A stretch of 16,349 nt of DNA, taken from NCBI GenBank assembly GCA_002317575.1, contig DCIH01000113.1:39006-55354 (forward strand), written 5' to 3'. The notes beneath the pieces are model-generated. The model made no database searches, had not been told where the DNA came from, and saw only the letters and a program-made list of their open reading frames with translations. The stretch is from Verrucomicrobia bacterium UBA1731 (lineage in GTDB: Bacteria > Verrucomicrobiota > Kiritimatiellia > RFP12 > UBA1067). A program made the translations under genes and the position numbers. Below are positions 1 to 8,600 of the stretch, piece by piece; the stretch's first letter is position 1, and every line of letters starts with the position of its first letter.

Positions 1-799
1 ACTGCAGCGGATCGAGATAGTGCTGCGCCATGTCCCCGAGCCCGCCGGAATCGTAGTCCCAGTAGCCGCGGAAGGACGTTCCCACGCGATGGCGGCTGAA
101 CGGTTTCCAGGGCGCCGGACCGAGCCACATCTCGTAGTCGAAACCGGCGGGCAGCGGCTCGGGCGTCTCGTTCACATGGCCGGACCAGCCGAACTTCCAG
201 CTAAAGCCCTGTCCGGCGCCGAACGTGCACTTGAGCGGCCCCTTGCCCAGCAGGCCGTTCTCGACGACCTTGCGGATCGGCGCGACCGGCGTGCCGAACC
301 CGTAGAACGTGTCCTTGAAGCGGAACCATGTGTTCAGGCGGAACATGCGCTTCTTGGCCTTCACGACCTCCATCACGCGCTTGCCTTCGCCCACGGTGCG
401 GGTCATCGGCTTTTCGCACCAGATATCCTTGCCCGCGTTCGCGGCCATCACGCTCATGCAACCGTGCCAGTGCGGCGGCGTGCAGATGTGCACCACGTCC
501 ACGGAAGGATCATCCAACAGCTGGATGAAATTGTCGTACGCCTTGATCTGGCCCCAGCCGCAGTCGGCCGCGGCCTTCAGGCCGGCGGCGACGCGCGTCT
601 CGAACGGATCGCACAGGCCGATCAGACGCGAACCCTTGTACGGCAGGTGGTTCTCGCTGTGCGCGATGCAGCCGAAGCCGATCAGCGCGCGCGTGAGCTG
701 GTTGGACGGCGCCGTGGCGCCGCGCAGTACGCTCGACGGCACGATGGAGAACGCCCCCATCGCCGCCGCGCTCTTCAGGAAATCTCTTCTGTTCGTCAT
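1..799 (-). CDS. Gfo/Idh/MocA family oxidoreductase, Tat-exported (3' end missing)
   Basis: A NAD(P)-dependent sugar oxidoreductase of the Gfo/Idh/MocA family; 266 residues are in the window and the C-terminus lies beyond the left edge. The N-terminus is a Tat-type leader (NRRDFLKS at residues 3-10, then an Ala-rich stretch to about residue 30). A Rossmann half follows: the dinucleotide loop is around residues 38-46 (ALIGFGCIA), VVHICTPPHWH is at 102-112, and the family hallmark CEKPM at 128-132 supplies the catalytic-region Lys. From about residue 160 the substrate-binding alpha/beta half begins (WFRFKDTF, then FDYEMWLGPAPW near 220-231, common in exported members). The ATG at 799 follows GGGAG with 5-nt spacing. 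It is the last visible gene of the tpiA run, 50 nt after the isomerase-like gene. Family members oxidise or reduce sugar hydroxyls, and exported ones are known in 3-keto-glycoside metabolism. The substrate is not readable from sequence. Family assignment is secure. Confidence 0.9.
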   Translation of the reverse strand, partial: MTNRRDFLKSAAAMGAFSIVPSSVLRGATAPSNQLTRALIGFGCIAHSENHLPYKGSRLIGLCDPFETRVAAGLKAAADCGWGQIKAYDNFIQLLDDPSVDVVHICTPPHWHGCMSVMAANAGKDIWCEKPMTRTVGEGKRVMEVVKAKKRMFRLNTWFRFKDTFYGFGTPVAPIRKVVENGLLGKGPLKCTFGAGQGFSWKFGWSGHVNETPEPLPAGFDYEMWLGPAPWKPFSRHRVGTSFRGYWDYDSGGLGDMAQHYLDPLQ

Positions 800-812
800 G
801 TTTTCTCCCGCT

Positions 813-847
813 TCAAACTTAGAACGTCAAACATCAAACTTCAAACT
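813..847 (-). repeat. 7-bp tandem repeat, five units (AGTTTGA)
   Basis: On the minus strand, five directly abutting 7-mers run in perfect register: AGTTTGA (847-841), AGTTTGA (840-834), TGTTTGA (833-827), CGTTCTA (826-820) and AGTTTGA (819-813). They fill most of the 50-nt gap between the stop of the isomerase-like gene (850-852) and the ribosome-binding site of the oxidoreductase gene. The same unit recurs in the next upstream gap at 1808-1828. Confidence 0.85.
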
Positions 848-849
848 CT

Positions 850-1797
850 TCACGCGAGCAGCCGCTTCGCCGCGAGCGCGATGTCCGCCACGCGGTTGTC
901 GCCGCCTTCGCGCTCGATTGCGAACGCGCCCTTGTAGCCGGCCGCGTCGAGCGCCGCGAGAAACGCCGGCGCGTTCACTTCGCCATCGCCCCACGGCACT
1001 TCCGTGCCCCATTCGCCGGGCGTCTTCGTCATCACGGCGTCCTTCACGTGCACGTGCTTGATCCACGGCGCGAGGATCTTCACCGCCTCGACGGGATTGC
1101 CCTTGGCGTAGAGGATCATGTTCGCGGGGTCGAAGTTGACGCCCACGCCCGACATCTTCTCGAGGAAATCCGCGAGGTCCTGCGCCGATTCCTGACCCGT
1201 CTCGAACGCAACGCCCACGCCCGCTTCGCCGCAGACGTCGACGATGTATTTGACGCGCTCGGAATACTTCTTGTACGCCACGGGATCCGCGTGGTCAAGA
1301 AAGCCCGCGTGCAGCGTGATGAGCTTGCAGCCGAGTTCGGCCGTGAGTTTCGCGCCCTGCTGGACGAGCTTTTTGTTGCCTTCCCACGCGTCGTCCGGCA
1401 GCACGCCGCCCGTCTTCTTGATCGTTTCGAGCGTGGAGTAGTCCTCCTGCGGGAAGCCGATCATCGTGGCGGAAAGTTCCCATTCGCCGGAGGCGAGACG
1501 GGCCTTCACCTTCTCAAGCGCGTCCGCGCCCTCCGCGCCGCCGTGGCGGTCTTCGCCGCCTTGCGCGCCCGCGAGGAACGGCTGCAGCGCGAGGTGCACG
1601 CGCTTCAGGCCCATGGTCTTCATCTGTTCCGCCACCTGGTCCAGCGGCAGCCGGAACGACCAGCTGCACACGCCGAGATTTCTCGCGCTCACGTATTTGC
1701 CTCCTGCTGTTGCCGTTTCTTTTCCACACCCTCCGAAAAGGGCCATCGCGGCGGCCGACCCGGCCGCTCCCAAAAATTCCCTGCGCTTCATCGTCAT
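850..1797 (-). CDS. Sugar phosphate isomerase/epimerase-like TIM-barrel protein, exported
   Basis: A 315-residue protein of the xylose isomerase-like / AP endonuclease 2 TIM-barrel superfamily. The leader has RREFLG at 5-10 and a hydrophobic stretch ending in FGGC at 21-24. It could be a Tat signal or a lipoprotein with an atypical lipobox. The barrel starts at LGVCSWSF (41-48). Likely metal ligands sit at the usual positions: Glu199 (AFETGQE), Asp223 (NFDPANM), His250 (KHVHVKD) and Glu295 (AIEREGG). The ATG at 1797 is chosen because GGAGGA (1804-1809) precedes it by 6 nt; an in-frame TTG 21 nt further up would put that site inside the gene. It sits 30 nt after the FAD oxidoreductase gene and 50 nt before the Gfo/Idh/MocA gene, clearly in one operon. 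Exported relatives next to Gfo/Idh/MocA enzymes take part in epimerisation or in cleavage of 3-keto-glycosides. Which applies here is inference. Confidence 0.88.
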   Translation of the reverse strand: MTMKRREFLGAAGSAAAMALFGGCGKETATAGGKYVSARNLGVCSWSFRLPLDQVAEQMKTMGLKRVHLALQPFLAGAQGGEDRHGGAEGADALEKVKARLASGEWELSATMIGFPQEDYSTLETIKKTGGVLPDDAWEGNKKLVQQGAKLTAELGCKLITLHAGFLDHADPVAYKKYSERVKYIVDVCGEAGVGVAFETGQESAQDLADFLEKMSGVGVNFDPANMILYAKGNPVEAVKILAPWIKHVHVKDAVMTKTPGEWGTEVPWGDGEVNAPAFLAALDAAGYKGAFAIEREGGDNRVADIALAAKRLLA

Positions 1798-1807
1798 GGT
1801 TCTTCCT

Positions 1808-1828
1808 CCAAACTTCAAACTTCAAACT
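1808..1828 (-). repeat. 7-bp tandem repeat, three units (AGTTTGA)
   Basis: Three abutting 7-mers on the minus strand: AGTTTGA (1828-1822), AGTTTGA (1821-1815) and AGTTTGG (1814-1808). The first unit shares its first base with the last base of the TGA stop of the FAD oxidoreductase gene (1830-1828). The last runs into the GGAGGA ribosome-binding site (1809-1804) of the isomerase-like gene, so the 30-nt gap is made almost entirely of repeat plus ribosome-binding site. Confidence 0.85.
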
Positions 1829-3225
1829 CAACCCAAATACGCGCCCTGCGCGAGCAGGAGCTTCTGCACGTCCTTGACATTCACGTCGCGCGGACCCAAG
1901 CCCTTCTGGCTCGCCACCGCGCTCGCCGCGCCCGCGGCCTGGCCCGTCACCAGACACGGCGCGATCAGGCGGAACAAGTCGATCATGTCGTCCGCGCAGC
2001 TCGCCGCGCGGCCGCACACCGTGAGATGGTTCACCGTCTTCGGCAAAAGGCATCCGAGCGGCACGCGCGACCCCTTGGGCGACGCGCCGTCCGAACCCAT
2101 CCAGGCGACGGTGTCGCCGTCGTCCTTCTCCAAATGCGCCGCGGCCCACGCGCGGTCGATCGACTTCACGCCGTCCAGCGTGCGCGCCCCGCGGATGCCG
2201 ATCTGCGTCGCCGTCCAGATGAGATGCGCCTTCTCGCAGCCCTTCACCTTGCGGAAATCGGCCGCGCTCTTCCACGCCTCGGCGCGGTGGTGCATCATGA
2301 TTTTGGAAACGCCCGCGACATCGAAGCGGTTGCACGCGACATTGTGCTTGCCTTCCGGGGACGTGCCGAACATGCCGTACCAGCGGTTGTCGCTGCACGG
2401 CTCGTTGCAGCCGAACCACAACCCCGCCTTGCGCGCGTTCTCGAACGCCTCCTTCGTGAACGAATCGAAGCCGCCGATGCGGTAGGTGAAGCCGATGCCG
2501 TGCTTGTACTGCTGGTACTTCTCGCCCGCCTGGAACAGCACGTCGCCGTCGCCCGTCGCGTCCACCGTCTCCTGCGCGAGAATCGCCAGGCGCCCTTCCG
2601 TGGATTCCACCACGACGCCCTTGACGTCGTTGCCGTTGATCACCACGTCCACGTCGTGGCAACGGTACAGGATCTCGCAGCCCGCCTCCACGAGCAGCTC
2701 CTCGAGCGCGATCTTCAGCGCCTCGGGGTCGGCCGTGGGCAGGTACATCTGGTTGGCCGGCACGCGGCCCGTCACGGCCATCGGCCCCATCGCCTCGAGC
2801 TTCTTGATCAGATCGTCCGTGAAGCCGCGCGTCGTCTGCGTGAAGCGACCGTTGGAAAGATAGCCCGTGGCGAGCAGGATCAACACGCCACCGTTGGACC
2901 ACAAACCGCCGAGCGACTCGTCGCGCTCCACCAGGATCGTCTTGCGGCCCGCCTTCGCGGCGGACATGGCGGCCGCCCAGCCGGCGATGCCGCCGCCCAC
3001 CACCAGCACATCGCAGGTGCGGTAGACCGGCACCTCGCGCGCGGGCTGGAGGATTTTGCCGCCCGCCAGGGAGGCGGACGGCACATCCGTCATCGTGGAG
3101 GCCATGGGCCGACGGTGCTGGTTCCAGAACGTGTTCGCGTCCGCCTTGGCGGCGAACGGCGCGGTGACGCCCGCAGCCGCCGCAACGGCGCCGCCCTTCA
3201 ACCAATCCCGTCGTGTCATGCCCAT
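1828..3225 (-). CDS. FAD-dependent oxidoreductase, Tat-exported
   Basis: A 465-residue FAD-dependent oxidoreductase of the type annotated as 'FAD-dependent oxidoreductase' (FAD_oxidored, PF12831-like), common in Planctomycetota and Verrucomicrobiota glycan loci. It has a Tat-type leader (TRRDWLKGG at 4-12, Ala-rich to about residue 28). The Rossmann FAD site is CDVLVVGGGIAGWAAAMSAA (71-90), ending the second strand with Glu100. The second FAD motif is VDATGDGD (221-228), and the C-terminal FAD-contact region is TVCGRAASC (402-410). The ATG at 3225 follows GGGAGA at 7-nt spacing; Met3 is too far from that site. It lies 24 nt after tpiA and 30 nt before the isomerase-like gene. FAD chemistry is well supported. 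Oxidation of a sugar hydroxyl is an inference from its neighbours; no electron acceptor is encoded nearby. Confidence 0.87.
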   Translation of the reverse strand: MGMTRRDWLKGGAVAAAAGVTAPFAAKADANTFWNQHRRPMASTMTDVPSASLAGGKILQPAREVPVYRTCDVLVVGGGIAGWAAAMSAAKAGRKTILVERDESLGGLWSNGGVLILLATGYLSNGRFTQTTRGFTDDLIKKLEAMGPMAVTGRVPANQMYLPTADPEALKIALEELLVEAGCEILYRCHDVDVVINGNDVKGVVVESTEGRLAILAQETVDATGDGDVLFQAGEKYQQYKHGIGFTYRIGGFDSFTKEAFENARKAGLWFGCNEPCSDNRWYGMFGTSPEGKHNVACNRFDVAGVSKIMMHHRAEAWKSAADFRKVKGCEKAHLIWTATQIGIRGARTLDGVKSIDRAWAAAHLEKDDGDTVAWMGSDGASPKGSRVPLGCLLPKTVNHLTVCGRAASCADDMIDLFRLIAPCLVTGQAAGAASAVASQKGLGPRDVNVKDVQKLLLAQGAYLG

Positions 3226-3249
3226 GGCGTTTTCTCCCAGATGACGAGC

Positions 3250-4008
3250 TCACTTCGCGGCCGCGGCGATGATCGCCGCGAACGAATCGGCCTTGAGGGC
3301 CGCGCCGCCGATGAGTCCGCCGTCGATGTCCTTCTGCGCGAGCAGCTCGGCCGCGTTGTCCGGCTTCATGGAGCCGCCGTACTGGATGCGGACCGTTTCC
3401 GCCGCGTCGACGCCGATGAGCTCGCCGAGCGTCTTGCGGATGAGCGCGTGGACTTCCTGCGCCTGCTCGGGGGTCGCGGTGCGGCCGGTGCCGATCGCCC
3501 ACACGGGTTCGTACGCGATCACGAGCTTGTCCGCGTCCGCGGCGGAGAGGCCCTTGAAGCCCTCCTTCATCTGGCGGACGATCACTTCCTCGACCTTGCC
3601 GGCGTCGCGCTCGGCGAGCGTTTCGCCCACGCAGGTGATGGCGGTGAGGCCAGCGGCGATCACGGCGCGCGTGCGCTTGTTCACCGTTTCGTCCGTCTCG
3701 CCGAAGTACTGGCGGCGCTCGGAGTGGCCGATGATGACATACTTGACTCCGGCATCGAGGAGCATGCCCGTGGAGATTTCGCCCGTGAAGGCGCCCGACG
3801 CTTCCCAGTGGGCGTTCTCGGCGCCCGGCTGGACGGCGGTGCCGGCGCATGCGGCGACGCACGCGGGGATGTCAATGGCGGGCGTGCAGCACACCACGTC
3901 CACATTCGCGAAGTCCTTCGTCGCTTCCGCGATGCCCTTCACGAGGGCGGCCGTCTCGGACGGCTTGACGTTCATTTTCCAGTTGCCGGCAATGATTTTC
4001 TTGCGCAT
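3250..4008 (-). CDS. tpiA: Triosephosphate isomerase
   Basis: A 252-residue cytoplasmic enzyme that interconverts dihydroxyacetone phosphate and glyceraldehyde 3-phosphate. All family landmarks are present: Asn9 and Lys11 (AGNWKMN), electrophile His95 (IIGHSERR), catalytic base Glu167 (AYEPVWAIGTG), loop 6 directly after it, and the phosphate-gripping GGSMK (211-215) and GLIGGAAL (231-238). The length is standard and there is no leader, unlike its neighbours. The ATG at 4008 is preceded by an AAGGAAAAGG stretch. It has its own probable promoter and a 5' inverted repeat, and heads a run continuing 24 nt later into the FAD oxidoreductase. Placing a core glycolytic gene first among Tat-exported redox genes is unusual. 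Identity is certain. Confidence 0.98.
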   Translation of the reverse strand: MRKKIIAGNWKMNVKPSETAALVKGIAEATKDFANVDVVCCTPAIDIPACVAACAGTAVQPGAENAHWEASGAFTGEISTGMLLDAGVKYVIIGHSERRQYFGETDETVNKRTRAVIAAGLTAITCVGETLAERDAGKVEEVIVRQMKEGFKGLSAADADKLVIAYEPVWAIGTGRTATPEQAQEVHALIRKTLGELIGVDAAETVRIQYGGSMKPDNAAELLAQKDIDGGLIGGAALKADSFAAIIAAAAK

Positions 4009-4043
4009 TTTCTGTACCTTTTCCTTGTTGTTTTTAAAGTGCC

Positions 4044-4058
4044 TAGACTATTCGTCTA
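4044..4058 (-). promoter_or_regulatory. Perfect inverted repeat in the tpiA 5' leader
   Basis: TAGAC-GAATA-GTCTA on the minus strand is a perfect 5-bp inverted repeat with a 5-nt loop. It starts about 12 nt after the end of the probable -10 box, hence near +5 of the predicted transcript. It could be a small repressor operator or a 5' stabilising stem-loop. No regulator gene is in the window to favour one. Confidence 0.5.
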
Positions 4059-4069
4059 AAATTGTGGAA

Positions 4070-4098
4070 AGTATACCACAAAAGGTCAAAAAACGCCA
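4070..4098 (-). promoter_or_regulatory. Probable extended -10 promoter for tpiA and downstream genes
   Basis: TATACT (4075-4070, five of six matches to TATAAT) is preceded by TGG at the right place for an extended -10 element (TGTGGTATACT). The -35 position at 17-bp spacing (4098-4093) reads TGGCGT and is poor, which is acceptable for an extended -10 promoter. The region is AT-rich against GC-rich genes on either side. The predicted start is near 4063, giving a leader of about 55 nt. Confidence 0.5.
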
Positions 4099-4127
4099 GC
4101 GAAAACATCAGATGCGCGCGCGCGCTG
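4088..4127 (-). terminator. Weak candidate terminator after the GH5-like gene
   Basis: On the minus strand CAGCG (4127-4123) can pair with CGCTG (4101-4097) across a long loop, followed after GCG by six T residues (4093-4088). The stem is only 5 bp and the loop about 21 nt, so termination here would be inefficient. It also sits just upstream of the tpiA promoter. The rest of the 187-bp gap (4128-4195) holds nothing I recognise except an alternating GC run near 4114-4125. Confidence 0.22.
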
Positions 4128-4195
4128 AAAACGCGTCCCAGAGGACCAAAACCACACTGGACGCCACCCCCTGGGGAAGCGATTCTGCGGCGGCG

Positions 4196-5611
4196 TCAGT
4201 GCGCCCGAACGACGCCCTCGACATTTTCGGCCGGCACGCGCACGACGATTGAACGCCTGAACGGCGGCAATGTCGGCGCGTCGACCGTCACGTGGCGGTC
4301 TTCCCACGGCAGGTAGCAGTCGAGCTTGCAGTTGCGGAACGGCACGCGCTCGTTCGACAGGCATTCGGGCGGACGGTCGTTCTCCAACTCGTCGACCCAC
4401 GAATTCCGCTTGTCGCGGCACCACACGATCGCCGTCTTGCGGCCCTTGAGTCCGTACATCCTGAGCCGCTTCGATTCGGTGTAGAACGGACGGAAACCCT
4501 CGGCAACGGGATCGAGTCCTTGAACGGCGTTCGCGAATCGGCGGAAATGCCACCAGAGATTGTTGCCGTCTATGTACTGGTGGTCCCAGTGCCAGAACTG
4601 GCCGCACCCCGCGGAACCGGCGAAGAACGCCGCGAAAAGCGCGTCGTGGAGCAGCGTCCCTTCCTTGTCCATCGCGTAGAAACGCGACGGCGCCGCATGG
4701 TTCGCCTCGACGGCGCCGACCTCCGCGAGAATCGCAGGCCGGTCGGGGCGGCGGTCGAGCATCTCGCGCACCGCCGAGGCGGCGATGACGTCCATCGGCC
4801 CGCGGCAGTCGTCCAAATCCGCGCCAAGGTCGAGATAGCGGTGGACCTGCATGAAATCGTTGCCCCGTTCCGTCGCCAGCTCGTCATACGCCTGGTAAGC
4901 GCCGACGTCTGAAAAGCTGCCGAGGTTGTTCACCGTCAGCTGGTTCGGAAACATGCGTTTCAGTTCCGCCAGCGCCCGCGCGCTCCACGGCGCATAAGCG
5001 GAGATGGGACCCGTCGCGTTGATCTCGTTCCAGAGCTCCCAGCAGTAGACGGCCTTCGAGTCGCCGAAACCGACATCCTTCAGGTACTGCGCCTTGCCGA
5101 AGTAGATCTTCCAGCAGTCGTCCGACTGGAAGAACGCCGGCACGTCCTTCGCATACGGCGCGTAGAGCCGGCGGTTGAAGGCGCGGATGTAGTTGAATTT
5201 GACGCCCGCCGGATTGGCCTTCTTCCGCTCGTCCTCTTCGCTCAGGCACATCCGGAAGCTCTCAAGGGTGAACTTCACCTTGACGTCCAGTTCCTCGCAG
5301 AGTTTGACGATGCCCTTCAGCGTCTTCGTCCGCTCGGGATCGTAGACGCCCGGCTTCTCGGGCATCACGTCCATCCACCGGTGTCCCGCCCAGATGCGAA
5401 TGCAGTTGCCGCCGTTGGCCGCGAACGCACGAAGCCACCGGTCGAAGTTCGCCCGCACGGCGGCGTGGCCTTCGGAACCCTCGTGCTCCAGCCGGTCGAA
5501 GCAGAGATTGCAGCCGATCGGGATCCACGGTTTCCCGTCCGCCGTCTCGAAGTACCGCGGATTCGTCGGCGACACGTTGATCACGGCCGCCAGAAGAAAA
5601 GCACAAAACAT
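4196..5611 (-). CDS. GH5-like (clan GH-A) secreted glycoside hydrolase
   Basis: A 471-residue retaining glycosidase with a (beta/alpha)8 barrel resembling GH5 and 'cellulase-like' proteins. The N-terminus has a short hydrophobic leader (MFCAFLLAAVIN) with no basic residues. The mature part starts with RYFETADGKPWIPIGCNL (19-36), the opening usual in this group, and NGGNCIRIWAG is at 67-76. The acid/base is probably Glu196 in CWELWNEIN (190-198). QVHRYLD is at 255-261, and the nucleophile is probably Glu297 in ILAEVGA (294-300). QFWHWDHQYID (338-348) lies on the last strand, and a beta-sandwich of about 95 residues closes the protein. The ATG at 5611 follows AGGAGG (5620-5625) by 8 nt; longer in-frame starts would bury that site. 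It is the last gene of the three-gene run, 37 nt after the three-module protein. The linkage attacked is unknown: beta-mannosidic or beta-glucosidic by analogy only. Confidence 0.85.
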   Translation of the reverse strand: MFCAFLLAAVINVSPTNPRYFETADGKPWIPIGCNLCFDRLEHEGSEGHAAVRANFDRWLRAFAANGGNCIRIWAGHRWMDVMPEKPGVYDPERTKTLKGIVKLCEELDVKVKFTLESFRMCLSEEDERKKANPAGVKFNYIRAFNRRLYAPYAKDVPAFFQSDDCWKIYFGKAQYLKDVGFGDSKAVYCWELWNEINATGPISAYAPWSARALAELKRMFPNQLTVNNLGSFSDVGAYQAYDELATERGNDFMQVHRYLDLGADLDDCRGPMDVIAASAVREMLDRRPDRPAILAEVGAVEANHAAPSRFYAMDKEGTLLHDALFAAFFAGSAGCGQFWHWDHQYIDGNNLWWHFRRFANAVQGLDPVAEGFRPFYTESKRLRMYGLKGRKTAIVWCRDKRNSWVDELENDRPPECLSNERVPFRNCKLDCYLPWEDRHVTVDAPTLPPFRRSIVVRVPAENVEGVVRAH

Positions 5612-5648
5612 GATTCGATCCTCCTCTATGACAAACGATCGGCCCAGT

Positions 5649-8600
5649 TCACCTGAGCCGGAAAATTTCGGTTTCACCGGGCGAGAGCACGTATTCGGAC
5701 GCGTGCCGCGCGGCCGGCACGACCGAACCGTCCGCGCGCACGCGCATCACGTCCGGCAGGAATGTTGCCGTGAACGCCAAATCGCGGTTCAATTCGACCG
5801 ACACCACCATCAGATACGCATGATCGCCGTTCACCAGATGCGAAACGACGGCGTCGCCGTCGACCGCAATCGACTGGACGCCCTGCGGCAAACCCGTCTT
5901 CGGCAACGGCCGCGTACTGGGCGGAAGCGACGCGCCCGCATACCACACGTCGCGCGCATCGGCGCCGGCGAACACGAACTGTCGCGCCTTGATCTCCGCG
6001 TTCACGGCGCGCACGCGGTCGAACACGAACGACGTCTTGCCGTCCTCGGCGATGGGCGCGTCGTGGAATTTGGAACGACTCTCGGACACGGGCCAGTACG
6101 TGAAATACTGGAGTCCCTGCGCGCCGTAGGCGAGATTCACGTACTGCTGCAGCTTCATGCCCGCCTCCGTGGCCGAGGGGTACACATACGTCGGCCGAAC
6201 ATGCGCCGTGGCGAGCGAAAACGCCCAGAACGGCAACTTGCGGCCGCGCGAGAATTCGCGCACGATCTCCAGCGACTCGAACCAGGTCGGTTTCAACGTC
6301 GCGTTCGGCAGATTGCGGAACGGCGGTTCGCGCGTCTCCGCGCCATTGACCATCAGCGGATACTTGTCGAAGCTCATCAAGCCGGTCGGAATCAGTTCGA
6401 GCGAACGCGCGATATACGACCGCAAATCGGGCGTCCCGTACCAGCGCGCGGGATCCCTGTCGACTATGCCGAACCAGTTCACGTAGCAGGCATGGTCCGG
6501 GTCTTCGGCCCGGATACGCTTGGCGAGCGCGCCGAGTTCGGGCATCTTGCTGGCGTGCGGTTCGTCCGCGAGATGGTACAGCGCCAGCGCGGGATGCTTC
6601 TTCAGCGTGCGCACGGACGCCTCCAAATTCGTGCCCGAGAGGCACGGCGAGAGGATCGAGAGCTTGATTCCCGCCTTTTGCGCACAGTCGAGCACTTTTA
6701 CCGCCCCCGCCAGATCGGGCGCGTGCTGCATCATGTGCGTGAATCCGGCGTCTTTCGCCTCGCGGTAGCGTTCAACGGACGCCTCCGCGAACGGAATGGC
6801 GTGCCACCCGAGAATCGGCAGCTCGGCGGCGTCCTCTGCCTTCTTGCCCATCGCCCGGCTGACGAGGATTTTGAGGCGTCCTTTGGCGGAGACGATCCGG
6901 CGGGCGAGCACGTCCTCTTCCGTGAACCGATGGAACCAGATCTCGGCCGCGCCGTAGCGGTCGTGGTCGTGCGTGATGTAGATCATGCCGTCCGGACCCT
7001 CGCAGACGTCGGGATAGGACGCATGCTCCGCGTAGAGTTCGAGTCCGCCCAGCCAGGTGGCGCCGTCGTCCTCCGAAAGGTACGCCGTGAGCTTGTCGCG
7101 CACCTGCTTGTCCTTGCCGCCGGCCGCCGGCGCGCCGTTCTTCACGAAAAGGAGCCGGCCGCTTTTCAGACGCAGCAGCTGGAAGCGCGTGTTGGGGTTG
7201 TCCATAGACGCGAGCGTGAACGCTTTCGACCAAGTGCGTCCTTCGTCGGCGGAATCGGCGGCCATGAGCTTGCCGACCTTGTCCTCGAGAACGCGCGCGA
7301 AAACGCGCAGCGTCCCGTTCTTAAGCGGGACGAACTGCGCCTCCTGCCAGTCGATGCCGGGAAACTTCGCCGTGCCGCGCTTCTCCCAGGTGGCGCCCTT
7401 GTCGGCGGAAACATAGCATGTGACGCCGCGCTCGCCGTCGAGTTCCGCGAACGCGGCCTTCTCGGCCTCCGTGCCCCACTTCACCCAATTGAGGTAGCCG
7501 GCCATCGCCCAGCGTCCGTTCGCGAGCACGACGGGCTTGTTGAGCACGTGCCCGTGGCCGATGCGGCGCATCGGCGACCAGCGCGAAACGGGCGCGTCGG
7601 GATCGACGGCCACGCTTTCCCAGATGCCGGCGCGGCCGTCGAAGTGGCCGCGCGACTGGTCGGTGTAGAGACGGAATGTGCCGTTCGGATCGAGCCAGAA
7701 GGTGCCAATGATGTTCGTGCGCTCGGTCGCCTGGTCGCCGTGGCCGTCGATCGCCCACGCGACGTCGCTCCACGTGTCGCCGCCGTCGTCCGAGAAACTC
7801 GCCACGGTGAACGCGCCGCCGCCGTCCTCGCCGGCGATCCAGCTCGCCCACAAGCGCCCTTTCGCCGTCATGCCGAGACCGTTGTTGAGCGCGAACGCGA
7901 GCTTGTTCGTCGAATACGCCGCGAGATCAGCCGTCCGCACCACGGGCGGCAAATCGACCGCCACCGCGGCGCGCCGTTCGACGGCGGTGATTTCCGCGCG
8001 CAAAACGGCGGCGGACGTCTCCGACGCGGTCGCGCCGCCGACGCGGCGGATGGCCGCGTCCACGGCCTCGCGCCACGCCTTCGCCGACGTGATTTCGCCC
8101 GCGAGCGACCAGCTCGCGCCGGCGTAATAGGAAAACATCCGCGTCTTGAAGCCGATCACGCGGCAGTTCATGTGGTCGGTCGTCATCTCGAACGTCTGCC
8201 CCGGGGCGGGGAAAATCGCCGACATCGTCGAACCGTTCACGCCCTTCGCGTCCTCGAAGAGCGCGACGACGCCCGTTTTCGCGTCCTCAAAAAGGTCGCC
8301 CTTGTGGTCGCGCTTCGGTTCGAGGTCGATGCCGGGACCCGCCACGAATCCGTCGGGGAAGCGTTCGAAGGAGACGTCGTTGCGGAAGAACCGCTCGCCG
8401 CGCTTGAGCGTGATGCGGCATGTCATCCGACCCGCCGCCGAGAACGCGGGATAGACGAGCTCGAACTGGAGGTAGTCGTCGCCCGTGTGCAGGATGCGGC
8501 TCGTCTCCCAGTCGGGGAATGTCTTCCATTCGCCGTCCGCGAACATCGCGATGCCGCCGACGCCGCGCGACGCGCCCATCGTGTAGTTGTCGAGAACGCC

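Noticed and set aside
1514..3862. A 782-codon minus-strand frame
   Set aside because: Out of frame with three well-supported genes it overlaps; composition is Arg/Gly-rich without motifs.
1048..4059. A 1003-codon open frame on the plus strand
   Set aside because: It runs antisense across the isomerase-like gene, the FAD gene and tpiA, all of which have intact catalytic motifs; it has low-complexity Arg-rich composition.
4084..4089. TTGACC as a -35 box for the tpiA promoter
   Set aside because: Only 8 bp separate it from TATACT, far too short; paired at 17 bp it meets CACAAT, a poor -10. The extended -10 reading fits better.
4114..4125. Alternating GC run as a special DNA structure
   Set aside because: Only about 12 bp in a GC-rich genome; chance is sufficient.
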